Assembly (NCBI GenBank): GCA_028281785.1 | Contig: JANQJG010000036.1 | Span: 52,135-116,134, forward strand | From: Rhodospirillales bacterium | GTDB taxonomy: Bacteria > Pseudomonadota > Alphaproteobacteria > Rhodospirillales > Shumkoniaceae | Direction of reading: 5' to 3' | Length of the DNA stretch: 64,000 nucleotides | Made by a program: the position numbers and the translations under genes | Notes under the pieces: model-generated | Database searches by the model: none | Seen by the model: the letters and a program-made list of their open reading frames with translations, nothing else | Told to the model about the DNA's origin: nothing | Shown here: in pieces, positions 16,063 to 24,045 of the stretch | How positions within the stretch are numbered: position 1 is the stretch's first letter | How the letters are laid out: every line of letters starts with the position of its first letter

Positions 16063-18468
16063 TCAGGTCCGGAGTTCGCCGCCCGTCTTTTTGGCCACGC
16101 GGTCGACGATCCGTACAGCGATGGCATCGATTTCGGCGTCGGTGAGGGTCTTGTTCCGGGGCTGCAGGACGACGTTGATGGCCAGCGACTTCTTGCCGCC
16201 GGGGAGGGATCCTCCCGAAAACACGTCGAAAACCGAAACCTCGGCAATGAGGCCGGTATCGGCGGCCCGTGCCGCGTTCAAAACGTCTGCGGCTGGCACG
16301 CCCTCATCCAGCAGGAACGCGAAATCACGCGCCACCGGCTGAAACGGCGACAAGCGCAGATGCGGCTTGGCCGCTGTTTTCCGGCGCTTGGGCAGGGGCA
16401 GGCGGTCAAGCAGCACTTCAAAGGCAACGACCGGCCCCTTGATCTCCAGCCGGTTCAGGATCGACGGGTGAACCTCCCCGAACCAGGCGAGAACGTTCTG
16501 TGGGCCCTGCTTGACGCTGCCGGCACGGCCGGGGTGATACCAGGAGGGAGCCTCGGCGACGACCTGCAACCGGTCGACGCTCGCGCCCGCGGCGGCCAAT
16601 GCGGCCAGCGCGTCGGCCTTCGCGTCGAAGACATCGACGGTGCGCGGCGGCTGCGCCCAGTCGCGGGGGCCGGTCCGGCCGAGCCGTATGCCCGCCGCCG
16701 CGATGGTCTGATCCTCGGGCCGCACGCCCGCAAATTGGGGGCCGATCTCGAACAGGGCGGCATCCGGCTGTCCGCGGTCGGCGTTGCGCCCGGCGGCCTG
16801 AAGAAGATTGGGCAGAATGGATGGCCGCATCGCGTCGAGATCGCTGCTGATCGGGTTGATGAGCGGTACGCTCTCCACGCCCTCGGCGAACAGGGCAGCA
16901 GGCCCCGAGGACATGAACGAAAAAGTCACGGTTTCCACCAAGCCCCGGGCGGCCAGGGCGCGGCGCGCGCTCACGCGCCGCGACTGAATCGGCGAAAGGG
17001 CCTTCTGGGGAAGCGGTGTCCGGCTGACCAGCGGCACCGTGGGGATGTCTTCGTAACCATGAACGCGCAGGACCTCTTCCACAAGGCAGGCCTCTCCGAC
17101 GACATCGCTACGCCAGGGCGGCGCGGTGACCTTCAGCAACTTATCTTCTTTTTGGAACTCGAAGCCGAGAGCGTCGAGAATCCGCTCGATTTCGCTCCCC
17201 GGGATGTCGACGCCTCCCAGGGTCGCCACCCGCTCCGGTCGGAACGGGACGGTGCGGCGCCACTCCGGCTCGCCACCGGCGATCACCAGGGACGAGGCCT
17301 CGCCGCCACAGATGTCGAGAATCAAGCGGGTGGCGATCTCGGCCCCGTCGACCAGGAAGGTCGGATCGATCCCCCGCTCGAAACGGAACCGCGCATCGGA
17401 TTGCAAATCGAGCTTGCGCCCCGTGGCGGCCGTGCGAATGGGGTCGAAAAGGGCGGATTCCAGAAAGACGTTGACCGTTTCCTCGATACAGCCGGAGCGC
17501 TCGCCCCCCATGACACCGCCGAGGCCCTCCGGCCCCTCGTCATCGGCGATGGCCGTCATCTCCTCGTCAAGCTCGTAGACCTTGCCGTTGAGGGCCGCGA
17601 GCGTCTCGCCCTGCCGCGCCAGCCGCGGCCGGATATGCCCGTGCACCTTGTCGGCATCGAAGACGTGAAGCGGCCGGCACAAACCGATGGTGAGGTAGTT
17701 GGTAATGTCGACCAACGCCGAGATGGGCCGCAGCCCCACCGCCAGAAGCAGATTCTGCAGCCAGCGCGGACTCTCCACGTTCTTCACGCCGCGGATATAG
17801 CGGCCGACGAAGTAGGGACAGGCATCGGCCTTGTCGGGCGGGAAATCGAGATACACCTGAATGGGGCTCTCGAAACCGCCCGGCACCGGCTGGGCATCGA
17901 GCGGCTTCAACCGCCCGAGGCCCGACGAGGCCAAATCTCGGGCAATGCCGCGAACGCCCAGGCAATCGCCGCGGTTGGGCGTCACCGCGACATCGAAGAC
18001 GGGATCGGAAAGGCCCATCACGTCCACGGCCCGCTCCCCGATCGCGGCATCCCCGGGCAGCTCGACAATGCCGGTATGCTCGTCGCTGAGCCCCATCTCG
18101 CGCTCGGAAAGCAACATGCCGTTGCTTTCGACGCCGCGAATGGTGGCCTTCTTGAGGGTCACATCGATCCCGGGGATGTAGTGCCCGGCCGCGGCGAACA
18201 CCCCCTTCATGCCGGTCCGGGCATTGGGGGCGCCGCAGACCACGTCGGTCACGCCGGACCCGAAGTCGACGGTGCAAAGCCTGAGCCGATCGGCGTTGGG
18301 ATGCGGGCGGGCCTCCACGACATGGCCGACCACGAAATCCTCAAGCCCCTTGGCGCGATCGATGACCGACTCGATCTCAAGGCCGAGCATGGTGAGCCGC
18401 GTCGCGATCTCCTCGACGCCGGCATCGGTCTCCAGGTGCTGCTTGAGCCAACTCAACGTGAATTTCAT
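16063..18468 (-). CDS. pheT: Phenylalanyl-tRNA synthetase beta subunit
   Basis: PheT is the large subunit of the alpha2-beta2 synthetase charging tRNA-Phe. It carries the editing (B3/B4) domain and anticodon-binding parts. The 801-residue protein shows, in order, the EMAP/OB-type tRNA-binding domain (about 40-150, with HPNADRLRLCTVDFG), the B3/B4 editing domain (about 210-380), B5 (about 405-475), a catalytic-like core, and the C-terminal ferredoxin-fold anticodon-binding domain (about 705-801). Unusually, it is separated from pheS by a GTPase gene instead of following pheS directly. Confidence 0.97.
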   Translation of the reverse strand: MKFTLSWLKQHLETDAGVEEIATRLTMLGLEIESVIDRAKGLEDFVVGHVVEARPHPNADRLRLCTVDFGSGVTDVVCGAPNARTGMKGVFAAAGHYIPGIDVTLKKATIRGVESNGMLLSEREMGLSDEHTGIVELPGDAAIGERAVDVMGLSDPVFDVAVTPNRGDCLGVRGIARDLASSGLGRLKPLDAQPVPGGFESPIQVYLDFPPDKADACPYFVGRYIRGVKNVESPRWLQNLLLAVGLRPISALVDITNYLTIGLCRPLHVFDADKVHGHIRPRLARQGETLAALNGKVYELDEEMTAIADDEGPEGLGGVMGGERSGCIEETVNVFLESALFDPIRTAATGRKLDLQSDARFRFERGIDPTFLVDGAEIATRLILDICGGEASSLVIAGGEPEWRRTVPFRPERVATLGGVDIPGSEIERILDALGFEFQKEDKLLKVTAPPWRSDVVGEACLVEEVLRVHGYEDIPTVPLVSRTPLPQKALSPIQSRRVSARRALAARGLVETVTFSFMSSGPAALFAEGVESVPLINPISSDLDAMRPSILPNLLQAAGRNADRGQPDAALFEIGPQFAGVRPEDQTIAAAGIRLGRTGPRDWAQPPRTVDVFDAKADALAALAAAGASVDRLQVVAEAPSWYHPGRAGSVKQGPQNVLAWFGEVHPSILNRLEIKGPVVAFEVLLDRLPLPKRRKTAAKPHLRLSPFQPVARDFAFLLDEGVPAADVLNAARAADTGLIAEVSVFDVFSGGSLPGGKKSLAINVVLQPRNKTLTDAEIDAIAVRIVDRVAKKTGGELRT

Positions 18469-18471
18469 GGG

Positions 18472-19266
18472 TCAGTCTTTCAGGGCCGGGGCGGGTTTTT
18501 CACCGATTGTATGGATCAATGCCTTCAACAGGTTGGCCAAGCAATCGCGGCGATCGCGCTCGTCGAACTGCCCGCATAGGGGACCGCTGCCGAAGAACTT
18601 CATGAACACCGAGGCATGCGGCAGGACCAGCATGGGCATATCGGCGGGGATGCCCAGCCGTTCACGGTAGGGACCCCTGACGTAGTGGTCGAAGACGCTT
18701 TGGGCGTTGTCCCACCACAGATCCGCCTTGGTGACCACGGTCAGCATCCAGCTTCCCTTCAGATCCGCGCCTCGAAGGGCGTTGAAAAGCGAGGCCGTCG
18801 AAGCCAGCTCCGCATCCCGGCATCGAGCCAGAAACCGGGGATCGGCCATGCCCTCGGGCGTCAGCGCCTCGGCGCGCCAATGCTCATGTTCGTGGTAGCC
18901 GAACGCGACGACGTTGAGGATTCCGCTCGGCCCATTCGACAGCGCCCTGGACACGGCCTGGCCGTCAATGTCCGCCGCGTCGGGATAATCCAGTTCGACG
19001 AAATCGAACATGCCGGGGTCGATCCGCAAGGCTCCGGCGTCCGGCGTTTCGGCGAGCAGGCGGCGAAGGCTCTCGGCCATGTCGCGGCGAAGGGTCGCGA
19101 TCAGCTGGCTCTTGCCGACACCCGGCCGCCCCAGGACAAGGATGCGCTGCCGCCGCGTTAGCGCCTCCCGCGCACGATCCAGCCAGCCCTCGTCGCGCGC
19201 GAACTGATAGGCCTGGAACAGGCCCCGCGCGATCCGATAGGCGGTGAACACGGGCGGCGTCCACAT
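18472..19266 (-). CDS. P-loop GTPase-like protein encoded between pheS and pheT
   Basis: This 264-residue protein has a Walker A motif GRPGVGKS at 46-53 and a guanine-specificity motif TKAD at 179-182, pointing to a TRAFAC-type GTPase. A clear DxxG G3 motif is absent; ELDYPDAADIDG (91-102) is the nearest acidic stretch. An N-terminal helix precedes the P-loop and there is no membrane segment. The start ATG shares its A with the pheS stop (TGATG at 19264-19268), and the stop is 3 bases before pheT, so it is tightly embedded and probably co-translated. I do not know its function. Confidence 0.85.
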   Translation of the reverse strand: MWTPPVFTAYRIARGLFQAYQFARDEGWLDRAREALTRRQRILVLGRPGVGKSQLIATLRRDMAESLRRLLAETPDAGALRIDPGMFDFVELDYPDAADIDGQAVSRALSNGPSGILNVVAFGYHEHEHWRAEALTPEGMADPRFLARCRDAELASTASLFNALRGADLKGSWMLTVVTKADLWWDNAQSVFDHYVRGPYRERLGIPADMPMLVLPHASVFMKFFGSGPLCGQFDERDRRDCLANLLKALIHTIGEKPAPALKD

Positions 19267-20339
19267 CACCCGGTCCCGGTTACCAAACTCGGAATGTCGA
19301 GCGGAACGAAGCCGAAATGACGCAGCCAGCGCAGATCCGATTCGAAGAAGGTCCGAATGTCCGGTATGCCGTATTTGAGCATGGCGATGCGCTCGAGCCC
19401 CATGCCAAAGGCGAAACCCTGATAGACGGTCGAGTCGATGCCGCAGTTCTCGAGCACTGCGGGGTTGACCATGCCGCTGCCCAGGATCTCCAGCCATTCG
19501 TCGCCGTGACCGATGCGGAACTCCCCGCCTTCGCGGGTGGCGCCAATGTCGACCTCGGCCGAGGGCTCCGTGAACGGGAAATAGCTCGGCCGGAACCGTA
19601 CGGGCAGATCGTCGACGCCGAAATAGGTCCGGCAGAACTCGATCAGACAGCCCTTGAGGTGGCCCATATGGGTCGCGCGATCGACGAGGAGCCCTTCGAC
19701 CTGATGGAACATCGGCGAATGGGTCGCATCGGAATCGCATCGATAGGCGCGTCCCGGAACGATGATCCGTATGGGCGGTTTCTCCGCCTGCATGGTGCGG
19801 ATCTGAACGGGCGAGGTGTGGGTCCGCAGAACCATGCGCTCACCCTCTGCGGCACTTGGCAGGTAGAAGGTGTCATGCTCCTGGCGCGCCGGATGCTCCA
19901 GCGGCATGTTGAGGGCGGTGAAGTTGTGCCAGTCGTCCTCGATATCCGGCCCCTCGGCGACCGTGAACCCCATCTCGCCGAAAATGGCGACGACCTCGTC
20001 GATGGTCTGGCTGATGGGATGGATGAAACCCTCGCGTTCGGGCCGGGCGGGGAGCGAGACGTCGACGCGCTCGGCCATCAGCCTGGCATCGATATCGGCC
20101 TGGGAGAGCTCGGCCTTGCGGAGCTCGATCGCCGAGGCGACCTCGGATTTGAGAGCGTTGAGGGCCGCTCCGGCCTGTTTGCGCTCCTCCGGGGACATCG
20201 TGCCCAGCCCCTTCATGAGTTGGGTGACGCGTCCCTTGCGGCCGAGCGCGGCGACGCGCACGCCTTCCAGGCCGGCGAGGTCGCCCGCCTCGGTTACGGC
20301 CGAGAGGAGTTCGGAACGAAGGGCGTCGACGTGATCCAT
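19266..20339 (-). CDS. pheS: Phenylalanyl-tRNA synthetase alpha subunit
   Basis: PheS is the catalytic subunit that activates phenylalanine and charges tRNA-Phe. The 357-residue protein has an N-terminal coiled-coil that contacts tRNA (about 1-85). The class II catalytic domain follows, with [17 protein letters not shown], the [12 protein letters not shown] motif 2 region and the C-terminal [14 protein letters not shown] motif 3. It follows rplT, as in many bacteria. The gap to rplT is 94 bases and contains no Phe-rich leader peptide, unlike the pheM arrangement of enterobacteria. Confidence 0.97.
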   Translation of the reverse strand: MDHVDALRSELLSAVTEAGDLAGLEGVRVAALGRKGRVTQLMKGLGTMSPEERKQAGAALNALKSEVASAIELRKAELSQADIDARLMAERVDVSLPARPEREGFIHPISQTIDEVVAIFGEMGFTVAEGPDIEDDWHNFTALNMPLEHPARQEHDTFYLPSAAEGERMVLRTHTSPVQIRTMQAEKPPIRIIVPGRAYRCDSDATHSPMFHQVEGLLVDRATHMGHLKGCLIEFCRTYFGVDDLPVRFRPSYFPFTEPSAEVDIGATREGGEFRIGHGDEWLEILGSGMVNPAVLENCGIDSTVYQGFAFGMGLERIAMLKYGIPDIRTFFESDLRWLRHFGFVPLDIPSLVTGTG

Positions 20340-20416
20340 GTCTTTTCCTGCCCGCTGAAATTAGCCACGCCGAACCGGCCAGCAGCCCGTTGCGCGGCTC
20401 CCGGTTTCAAGCTCAT

Positions 20417-20431
20417 CCACGCTGGGCGTGG
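20417..20431 (-). repeat. Short perfect hairpin immediately after rplT
   Basis: CCACGC, a 3-base loop and GCGTGG form a perfect 6-bp stem three bases beyond the rplT stop. There is no U-run, so it is more likely an mRNA end-stabiliser or processing site between rplT and pheS than a terminator. Confidence 0.45.
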
Positions 20432-20433
20432 GA

Positions 20434-20799
20434 TCAAGCGGTTTTTGGGAGGGCCGCCTGGGCTTTTTCGACCAGCGCCTTAAATGCCTCCGGCTCGCGG
20501 ATGGCGAGATCCGACAGCACCTTCCGGTCGATCTCGATGCCCGCCTTGCTCAAGCCGCTCATAAACTGGGAATAGGTCAGTCCGTGTTCGCGAGCGCCGG
20601 CGTTGATCCGCTGAATCCAGAGGCGGCGGAACTGCCGCTTGCGGGTCCGCCGATCACGGTAGGCATATTGGAGGGCCCGCTCGACCCGCTCCAAGGAAAG
20701 GCGGAAGTTGTTCTTGTTGCGCCCGCGATAGCCCCGGGCCAGTCCGAGAACTTTCTTGTGGCGGGCGTGGGCGGTGACGCCCCGTTTTACGCGTGCCAT
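20434..20799 (-). CDS. rplT: 50S ribosomal protein L20
   Basis: L20 is an early-binding 23S rRNA assembly protein of the large subunit. The 121-residue sequence is typical, with a basic N-terminal extension ([23 protein letters not shown]) and the globular C-terminal domain ([16 protein letters not shown]). It follows rpmI by 13 bases. In E. coli and Bacillus L20 or L20/L35 mRNA structure regulates the operon; I did not identify an equivalent site here. Confidence 0.98.
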   Translation of the reverse strand: MARVKRGVTAHARHKKVLGLARGYRGRNKNNFRLSLERVERALQYAYRDRRTRKRQFRRLWIQRINAGAREHGLTYSQFMSGLSKAGIEIDRKVLSDLAIREPEAFKALVEKAQAALPKTA

Positions 20800-20812
20800 G
20801 GTGGCGGCCTCC

Positions 20813-21010
20813 TCAGGCGTGCGGCATGTAGGATTTGACGATGCGGGCGTCGGCCTGCGACAGAATCATCGTGCCGCGCGCCTTGCGCTTCATCTTCTGC
20901 GGCCGGCGGCGCAGGAAATGGCTCTTGTAACCCACATTGGCCCGAACCTTGCCCGAGGCGGTCAGGCGGAAGCGCTTCTTAGCGCTGGACTTCGTCTTCA
21001 ACTTGGGCAT
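20813..21010 (-). CDS. rpmI: 50S ribosomal protein L35
   Basis: This is a 65-residue, very basic ribosomal protein with the standard [14 protein letters not shown] start. The in-frame upstream extension is non-homologous, so the start at 21010 is chosen. GAAAGGATAGCAAA upstream supplies a ribosome site. It lies between infC and rplT in the classic order. The 211-base gap to infC is GC-rich and shows no gene. Confidence 0.97.
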   Translation of the reverse strand: MPKLKTKSSAKKRFRLTASGKVRANVGYKSHFLRRRPQKMKRKARGTMILSQADARIVKSYMPHA

Positions 21011-21221
21011 TTTGCTATCCTTTCGGTCATGCGTTATGGAGCGGCTGGGCATGCCCGCGCCGGACCGCTCCCAATTCCCATCAGGGGCGAGGGTTATACC
21101 GGCCCCCGGCGATGATTGCAAGACACCGCCACTCGCCGAGCCCATGCCGAAACAAGCACGGCCCACACCGACTCCCCCCGGCCCATCGGCGGGGGCGTCG
21201 GAAGGCCGCGCCGCCGGGCCT

Positions 21222-21743
21222 CTATTTGGGCGCGACCACCATGGTCATCATGCGCCCCTCCGTGCGCGGAAACTGCTCGACGCGCGCGATCTCCTCGAGA
21301 TCGTCCCGAACCCGCTCAAGCACGCGCGCGCCCAAATCCTGATGGGCCATCTCGCGTCCGCGGAAGCGAATGGTCACTTTCACCTTGTCGCCCTCGGTGA
21401 TGAACCGGACCATGCTCCGCATCTTGGTCTGGTAGTCATGCTCCTCGATCCCGGGGCGCATCTTGAGTTCCTTGACGTCGATGACCTTTTGTTTCTTGCG
21501 CGCCTCGTTTCGCTTCTTCTGCTCAAGATATTTGAACTTTCCGTAGTCCAAAACCTTGCAGACGGGCGGGTCGGAGTTGGGCGCCACCTCGACCAAATCC
21601 AAGCCGGACTCCGCGGCAATCGCCAGTCCTTCCTCAAGAGAAACGACACCAACCATCTCGCCATCGGCACCGACCACACGAATGCTGGACGATGCGATGG
21701 CATTGTTCACCCGCGGCCCCTTACGGTCCGGCGGCTGCTGCAT
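21222..21743 (-). CDS. infC: Translation initiation factor IF-3
   Basis: IF-3 keeps ribosomal subunits apart and polices start-codon choice. From the first ATG the protein has 173 residues. The N-domain begins GPRVNNAI and includes VCKVLDYGKFKYLEQKKR into the linker helix. The C-domain carries RPGIEEHDYQTK and the GREMAHQDLGARVLERV segment. The ATG at 21743 lies 17 bases from the nearest Shine-Dalgarno. An in-frame AUA at 21758 is optimally spaced and gives an N-terminus like other alphaproteobacterial IF-3 (see separate entry), so the true start may be five codons upstream. Confidence 0.95.
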   Translation of the reverse strand: MQQPPDRKGPRVNNAIASSSIRVVGADGEMVGVVSLEEGLAIAAESGLDLVEVAPNSDPPVCKVLDYGKFKYLEQKKRNEARKKQKVIDVKELKMRPGIEEHDYQTKMRSMVRFITEGDKVKVTIRFRGREMAHQDLGARVLERVRDDLEEIARVEQFPRTEGRMMTMVVAPK

Positions 21744-21755
21744 CGGGGGTCTCGC

Positions 21756-21773
21756 TATGGGCCTCCTCCTTCT
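21756..21773 (-). promoter_or_regulatory. Strong Shine-Dalgarno preceding an in-frame AUA codon of infC
   Basis: On the minus strand AAGGAGG is followed by AGGCCC and then AUA (complement of 21756-21758), in frame with infC and without an intervening stop. The spacing to AUA is optimal. The spacing to the conventional AUG is 21 bases, which is too far. Initiation at AUA would add M-A-R-P-P. E. coli infC uses AUU for IF-3 autoregulation; a similar logic is inferred here. Confidence 0.55.
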
Positions 21774-21842
21774 CGTCTGTTTGCCAAATCAAAACCGGCT
21801 ACGCCACACCGCTTACGCGACGGGGTCCCGGTCGGCTCGTGG

Positions 21843-23828
21843 TCAACTATCGCGGTTCTGCGCACCGTTTCGCCGCAGAAGAGGACCAATCGCCTCACTT
21901 TTGAGTCTAGCAACTGCCTCTTCCAGCGCAAGAATTTCTTGCGCCTTGCCGCCAAGGCGCCGCAGGGCGACCGTGCCCTGCTCGGCCTCGCGCCCGCCAA
22001 CCACCAGAATCACCGGAACCTTGGCGAGGCTGTGTTCGCGCACCTTGTAGTTGATCTTTTCGTTCCTGACATCGGACGCGGCGTGCAGGCCCGCATCCTT
22101 GAGCGCCGCTTCGACCCGATGGGCATAGGCGTCCACCTCGTTGGTGATCGTCGCCACCACGGCTTGCACGGGGGCCAGCCAGAGCGGCAGCCGCCCGGCA
22201 TAATGCTCGAGCAGGATCCCGGCGAAGCGTTCGAGCGAGCCGAACAGCGCCCGATGCAGCATGATCGGGTACTGCTTGTCGCCGTTGGCGTCGATATAGG
22301 TGGCCTCCAGGCGCCTGGGCATGTTCATGTCGACCTGCAGCGTCCCGCACTGCCAGTCGCGACCAATGGCGTCACGCAGCACGAACTCCAGCTTCGGCCC
22401 ATAGAAGGCGCCCTCGCCAGGATTGTACGAATAGTCGTACCCCATGTGTTCGAGCGCCCCTTTGAGCGCCGATTCGAGCCGATCCCAGTCCGCGTCGGAG
22501 CCGATCCGCTTTTCCGGCCGGTCGGCGAATTTGATGCGCACGTCGGGGAAGCCGAAATCCTTGTAGATGTCGAGGATGAGCTCGACGACGTCGCGGCACT
22601 CCTCCTCGATCTGCTTGGGCGTGCAGAAGATGTGGGCGTCGTCCTGTGTGAACTCACGCACCCGCATCATGCCGTGCAAGGCGCCCGAGGGCTCATAGCG
22701 GTTGACCTTGCCGAACTCGGCGACCCGCTTGGGCAGATCCTTGTAGCTGGTGATCCCCTGCTTGAAGACCTGGATCCCGCCCGGGCAGTTCATCGGCTTG
22801 ATGGCAAAGACACGCTCGTCCTCAGTTTGCGTCGTATACATGTGCTCGCGGAAAGTCTCCCAGTGCCCCGACTTTTCCCAAAGCGAGCGGTCGAGCACGG
22901 TCGGCGTCGAGATCTCGACGTAGCCGGCCCGCTGCTGGCGCATCCGCATGTAATCGATCAGGGAATTGAACAGTGTCCATCCCTTGGGGTGCCAGAAGAT
23001 GGCGCCCGGCGCCTCCTCCTGGAAATGGAAAAGGTCCATCTCCCGGCCCAAACGGCGGTGATCACGCTTCTCGGCCTCCTCCAACATGGTGAGATAGGCC
23101 TTGAGCTGCTTCTCGTCGGCCCAGGCGGTGCCATAGATGCGCTGAAGCATCTCGTTGCGCGAGTCGCCGCGCCAATAGGCGCCGGCCAGCTTCATCAGCT
23201 TGAAAGCCTTGCCGAGCTTGCCGGTCGAGGGCAGGTGCGGCCCCCGGCACAGATCGATGAATTCGCCCTGCCGATAAACCGAGATGACCTCGTCGGCCGG
23301 CAGATCGGCGATGATCTCAGCCTTGTATGTCTCGCCGATCCCCTGGAAGAAGGATACGGCCTGCTCCCGGTCCCACACCTGGCGCTCGATCACCTCGTCC
23401 CGATCGACGATCTCGCGCATCCGCACCTCGATGGTTTCGAGATCCTCCGGCGTGAAGGGAGTCGGGCGCGCGAAGTCGTAATAGAAGCCGTTTTCGATGG
23501 CCGGACCGATGGTCACCTGGGTTTCGGGATAAAGCTCCTTCACCGCCTCGGCCATGACATGCGCGGCGTCGTGACGCAGAAGCTCGAGAGCCGTCTCGTC
23601 CTTGCGGGTGACAATGGCGATCTCGCTGTCCGTATCGACAGTGGCGGAAAGGTCCTTGAGCTGGCCGTCGACACGTATGGCCAGGGCCGCCTTGGCAAGG
23701 CCCGGACCGATATCGGCCGCGATCTCCGCCCCGGATACCGGCCGTTCGTAGCTCAGTTCACCACCGTCCGGCAGCCGCACCCGGATCGCTGTCTCTAACT
23801 TCGCTTCCTGTTTCACTGGATCACCCAT
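21843..23828 (-). CDS. thrS: Threonyl-tRNA synthetase
   Basis: ThrRS charges tRNA-Thr and edits mischarged serine. The 661-residue protein has the TGS domain (about 12-70), the SAD editing domain (about 75-230, with the [10 protein letters not shown] histidine motif), the class II catalytic core (about 245-550, including [11 protein letters not shown] and the [13 protein letters not shown] motif 2 region) and the HGTP anticodon domain (about 560-650). I chose the ATG at 23828 because GGAGGG lies 9 bases upstream. The longer frame from 23870 would run across the attenuator stem. Expression is probably controlled by the Thr leader. Confidence 0.96.
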   Translation of the reverse strand: MGDPVKQEAKLETAIRVRLPDGGELSYERPVSGAEIAADIGPGLAKAALAIRVDGQLKDLSATVDTDSEIAIVTRKDETALELLRHDAAHVMAEAVKELYPETQVTIGPAIENGFYYDFARPTPFTPEDLETIEVRMREIVDRDEVIERQVWDREQAVSFFQGIGETYKAEIIADLPADEVISVYRQGEFIDLCRGPHLPSTGKLGKAFKLMKLAGAYWRGDSRNEMLQRIYGTAWADEKQLKAYLTMLEEAEKRDHRRLGREMDLFHFQEEAPGAIFWHPKGWTLFNSLIDYMRMRQQRAGYVEISTPTVLDRSLWEKSGHWETFREHMYTTQTEDERVFAIKPMNCPGGIQVFKQGITSYKDLPKRVAEFGKVNRYEPSGALHGMMRVREFTQDDAHIFCTPKQIEEECRDVVELILDIYKDFGFPDVRIKFADRPEKRIGSDADWDRLESALKGALEHMGYDYSYNPGEGAFYGPKLEFVLRDAIGRDWQCGTLQVDMNMPRRLEATYIDANGDKQYPIMLHRALFGSLERFAGILLEHYAGRLPLWLAPVQAVVATITNEVDAYAHRVEAALKDAGLHAASDVRNEKINYKVREHSLAKVPVILVVGGREAEQGTVALRRLGGKAQEILALEEAVARLKSEAIGPLLRRNGAQNRDS

Positions 23829-23831
23829 CGC

Positions 23832-23862
23832 AAAAAACCCTCCGCGCCGGGGCTTGGAGGGT
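23832..23862 (-). terminator. Attenuator: intrinsic terminator just before thrS
   Basis: On the minus strand ACCCTCC (complement of 23856-23862), a 12-base GC-rich loop and GGAGGGT (complement of 23837-23843) form a perfect 7-bp stem. It is followed by a run of six T (23832-23837). The T-run ends three bases before the thrS AUG. The 3' arm doubles as the thrS Shine-Dalgarno. A terminator here, between a promoter and the gene, only makes sense as a conditional one. Confidence 0.85.
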
Positions 23863-23904
23863 CCGTTCAAAACGCTGTAAACAATCGAAGCGTCACGGCC
23901 CCCC
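23856..23904 (-). promoter_or_regulatory. Antiterminator (2:3) pairing of the thrS leader
   Basis: Minus-strand GGGGGGCCGT (complement of 23895-23904, at the end of the leader reading frame) pairs with ACGGACCCTCC (complement of 23856-23866) over 10 bp, with one G-U and one bulged A. This sequesters the terminator's 5' arm. A competing 1:2 pairing exists: CACGACC (complement of 23908-23914, in the last Thr codons) with GGCCGTG (complement of 23894-23900), 6 of 7 pairs. The segments thus show the 1:2, 2:3, 3:4 alternatives of classic attenuators. Pairings were found by eye. Confidence 0.75.
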
Positions 23905-23949
23905 AGAGGTCGTGGTCGTCGTTGTCGTCGTGGTCGTAGTCACAAACAT
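23893..23949 (-). CDS. Threonine-rich leader peptide of thrS (11 consecutive Thr codons)
   Basis: This 18-codon frame encodes Met-Phe-Val, eleven threonines in a row (six ACG, three ACC, one ACT, one ACA), then Ser-Gly-Gly-Pro and TGA. It is far below usual gene-size cut-offs. The use of four synonymous Thr codons argues for selection on the amino acid, not a simple DNA repeat. Ribosome stalling on Thr codons when charged tRNA-Thr is scarce would leave the downstream GGGGGGCCGT free for antitermination. A ribosome reaching the stop would cover it and let the terminator form. The ribosome site is modest (GGAG about 13 bases upstream of the ATG). Confidence 0.85.
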   Translation of the reverse strand: MFVTTTTTTTTTTTSGGP

Positions 23950-24015
23950 CTTCGACAATCCGCTCCACTCCCAGCCAGAAGGTCAGGGGTCGCGCGGCGG
24001 CCCCATCCTCTCTGC

Positions 24016-24045
24016 TTATCTCGACGATCCGCCTCTTGGAGTCAA
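24016..24045 (-). promoter_or_regulatory. Likely promoter of the thrS leader transcript
   Basis: Minus-strand TTGACT (complement of 24040-24045) overlaps the stop of the upstream heptosyltransferase gene. It is followed after 18 bases by AGATAA (complement of 24016-24021). Initiation here would give a leader RNA of roughly 180 bases containing the Thr peptide and attenuator. Confidence 0.5.

Noticed and set aside
16360..18579. 739-codon plus-strand open frame across pheT
   Set aside because: Antisense shadow of pheT, which has all expected domains.
20340..20433. Phe-rich leader peptide before pheS
   Set aside because: No short frame with runs of Phe codons in the rplT-pheS gap; only a small hairpin is present.
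20937..23798. 953-codon open frame on the plus strand antisense to infC/thrS
   Set aside because: It is a shadow of thrS and neighbours in a high-GC genome. Its translation has no recognisable family and low-complexity composition, and the minus-strand genes are certain.
23911..23940. GTC/GTG-rich stretch read as a simple trinucleotide repeat
   Set aside because: On the minus strand it is a Thr run using four synonymous codons in one frame, bounded by a start and stop and followed by an attenuator, so it is better explained as a leader peptide.
23829..24041. T-box riboswitch upstream of thrS
   Set aside because: I saw no T-box sequence or specifier-loop arrangement, and the lineage does not generally use T-boxes; the leader peptide explains the terminator.
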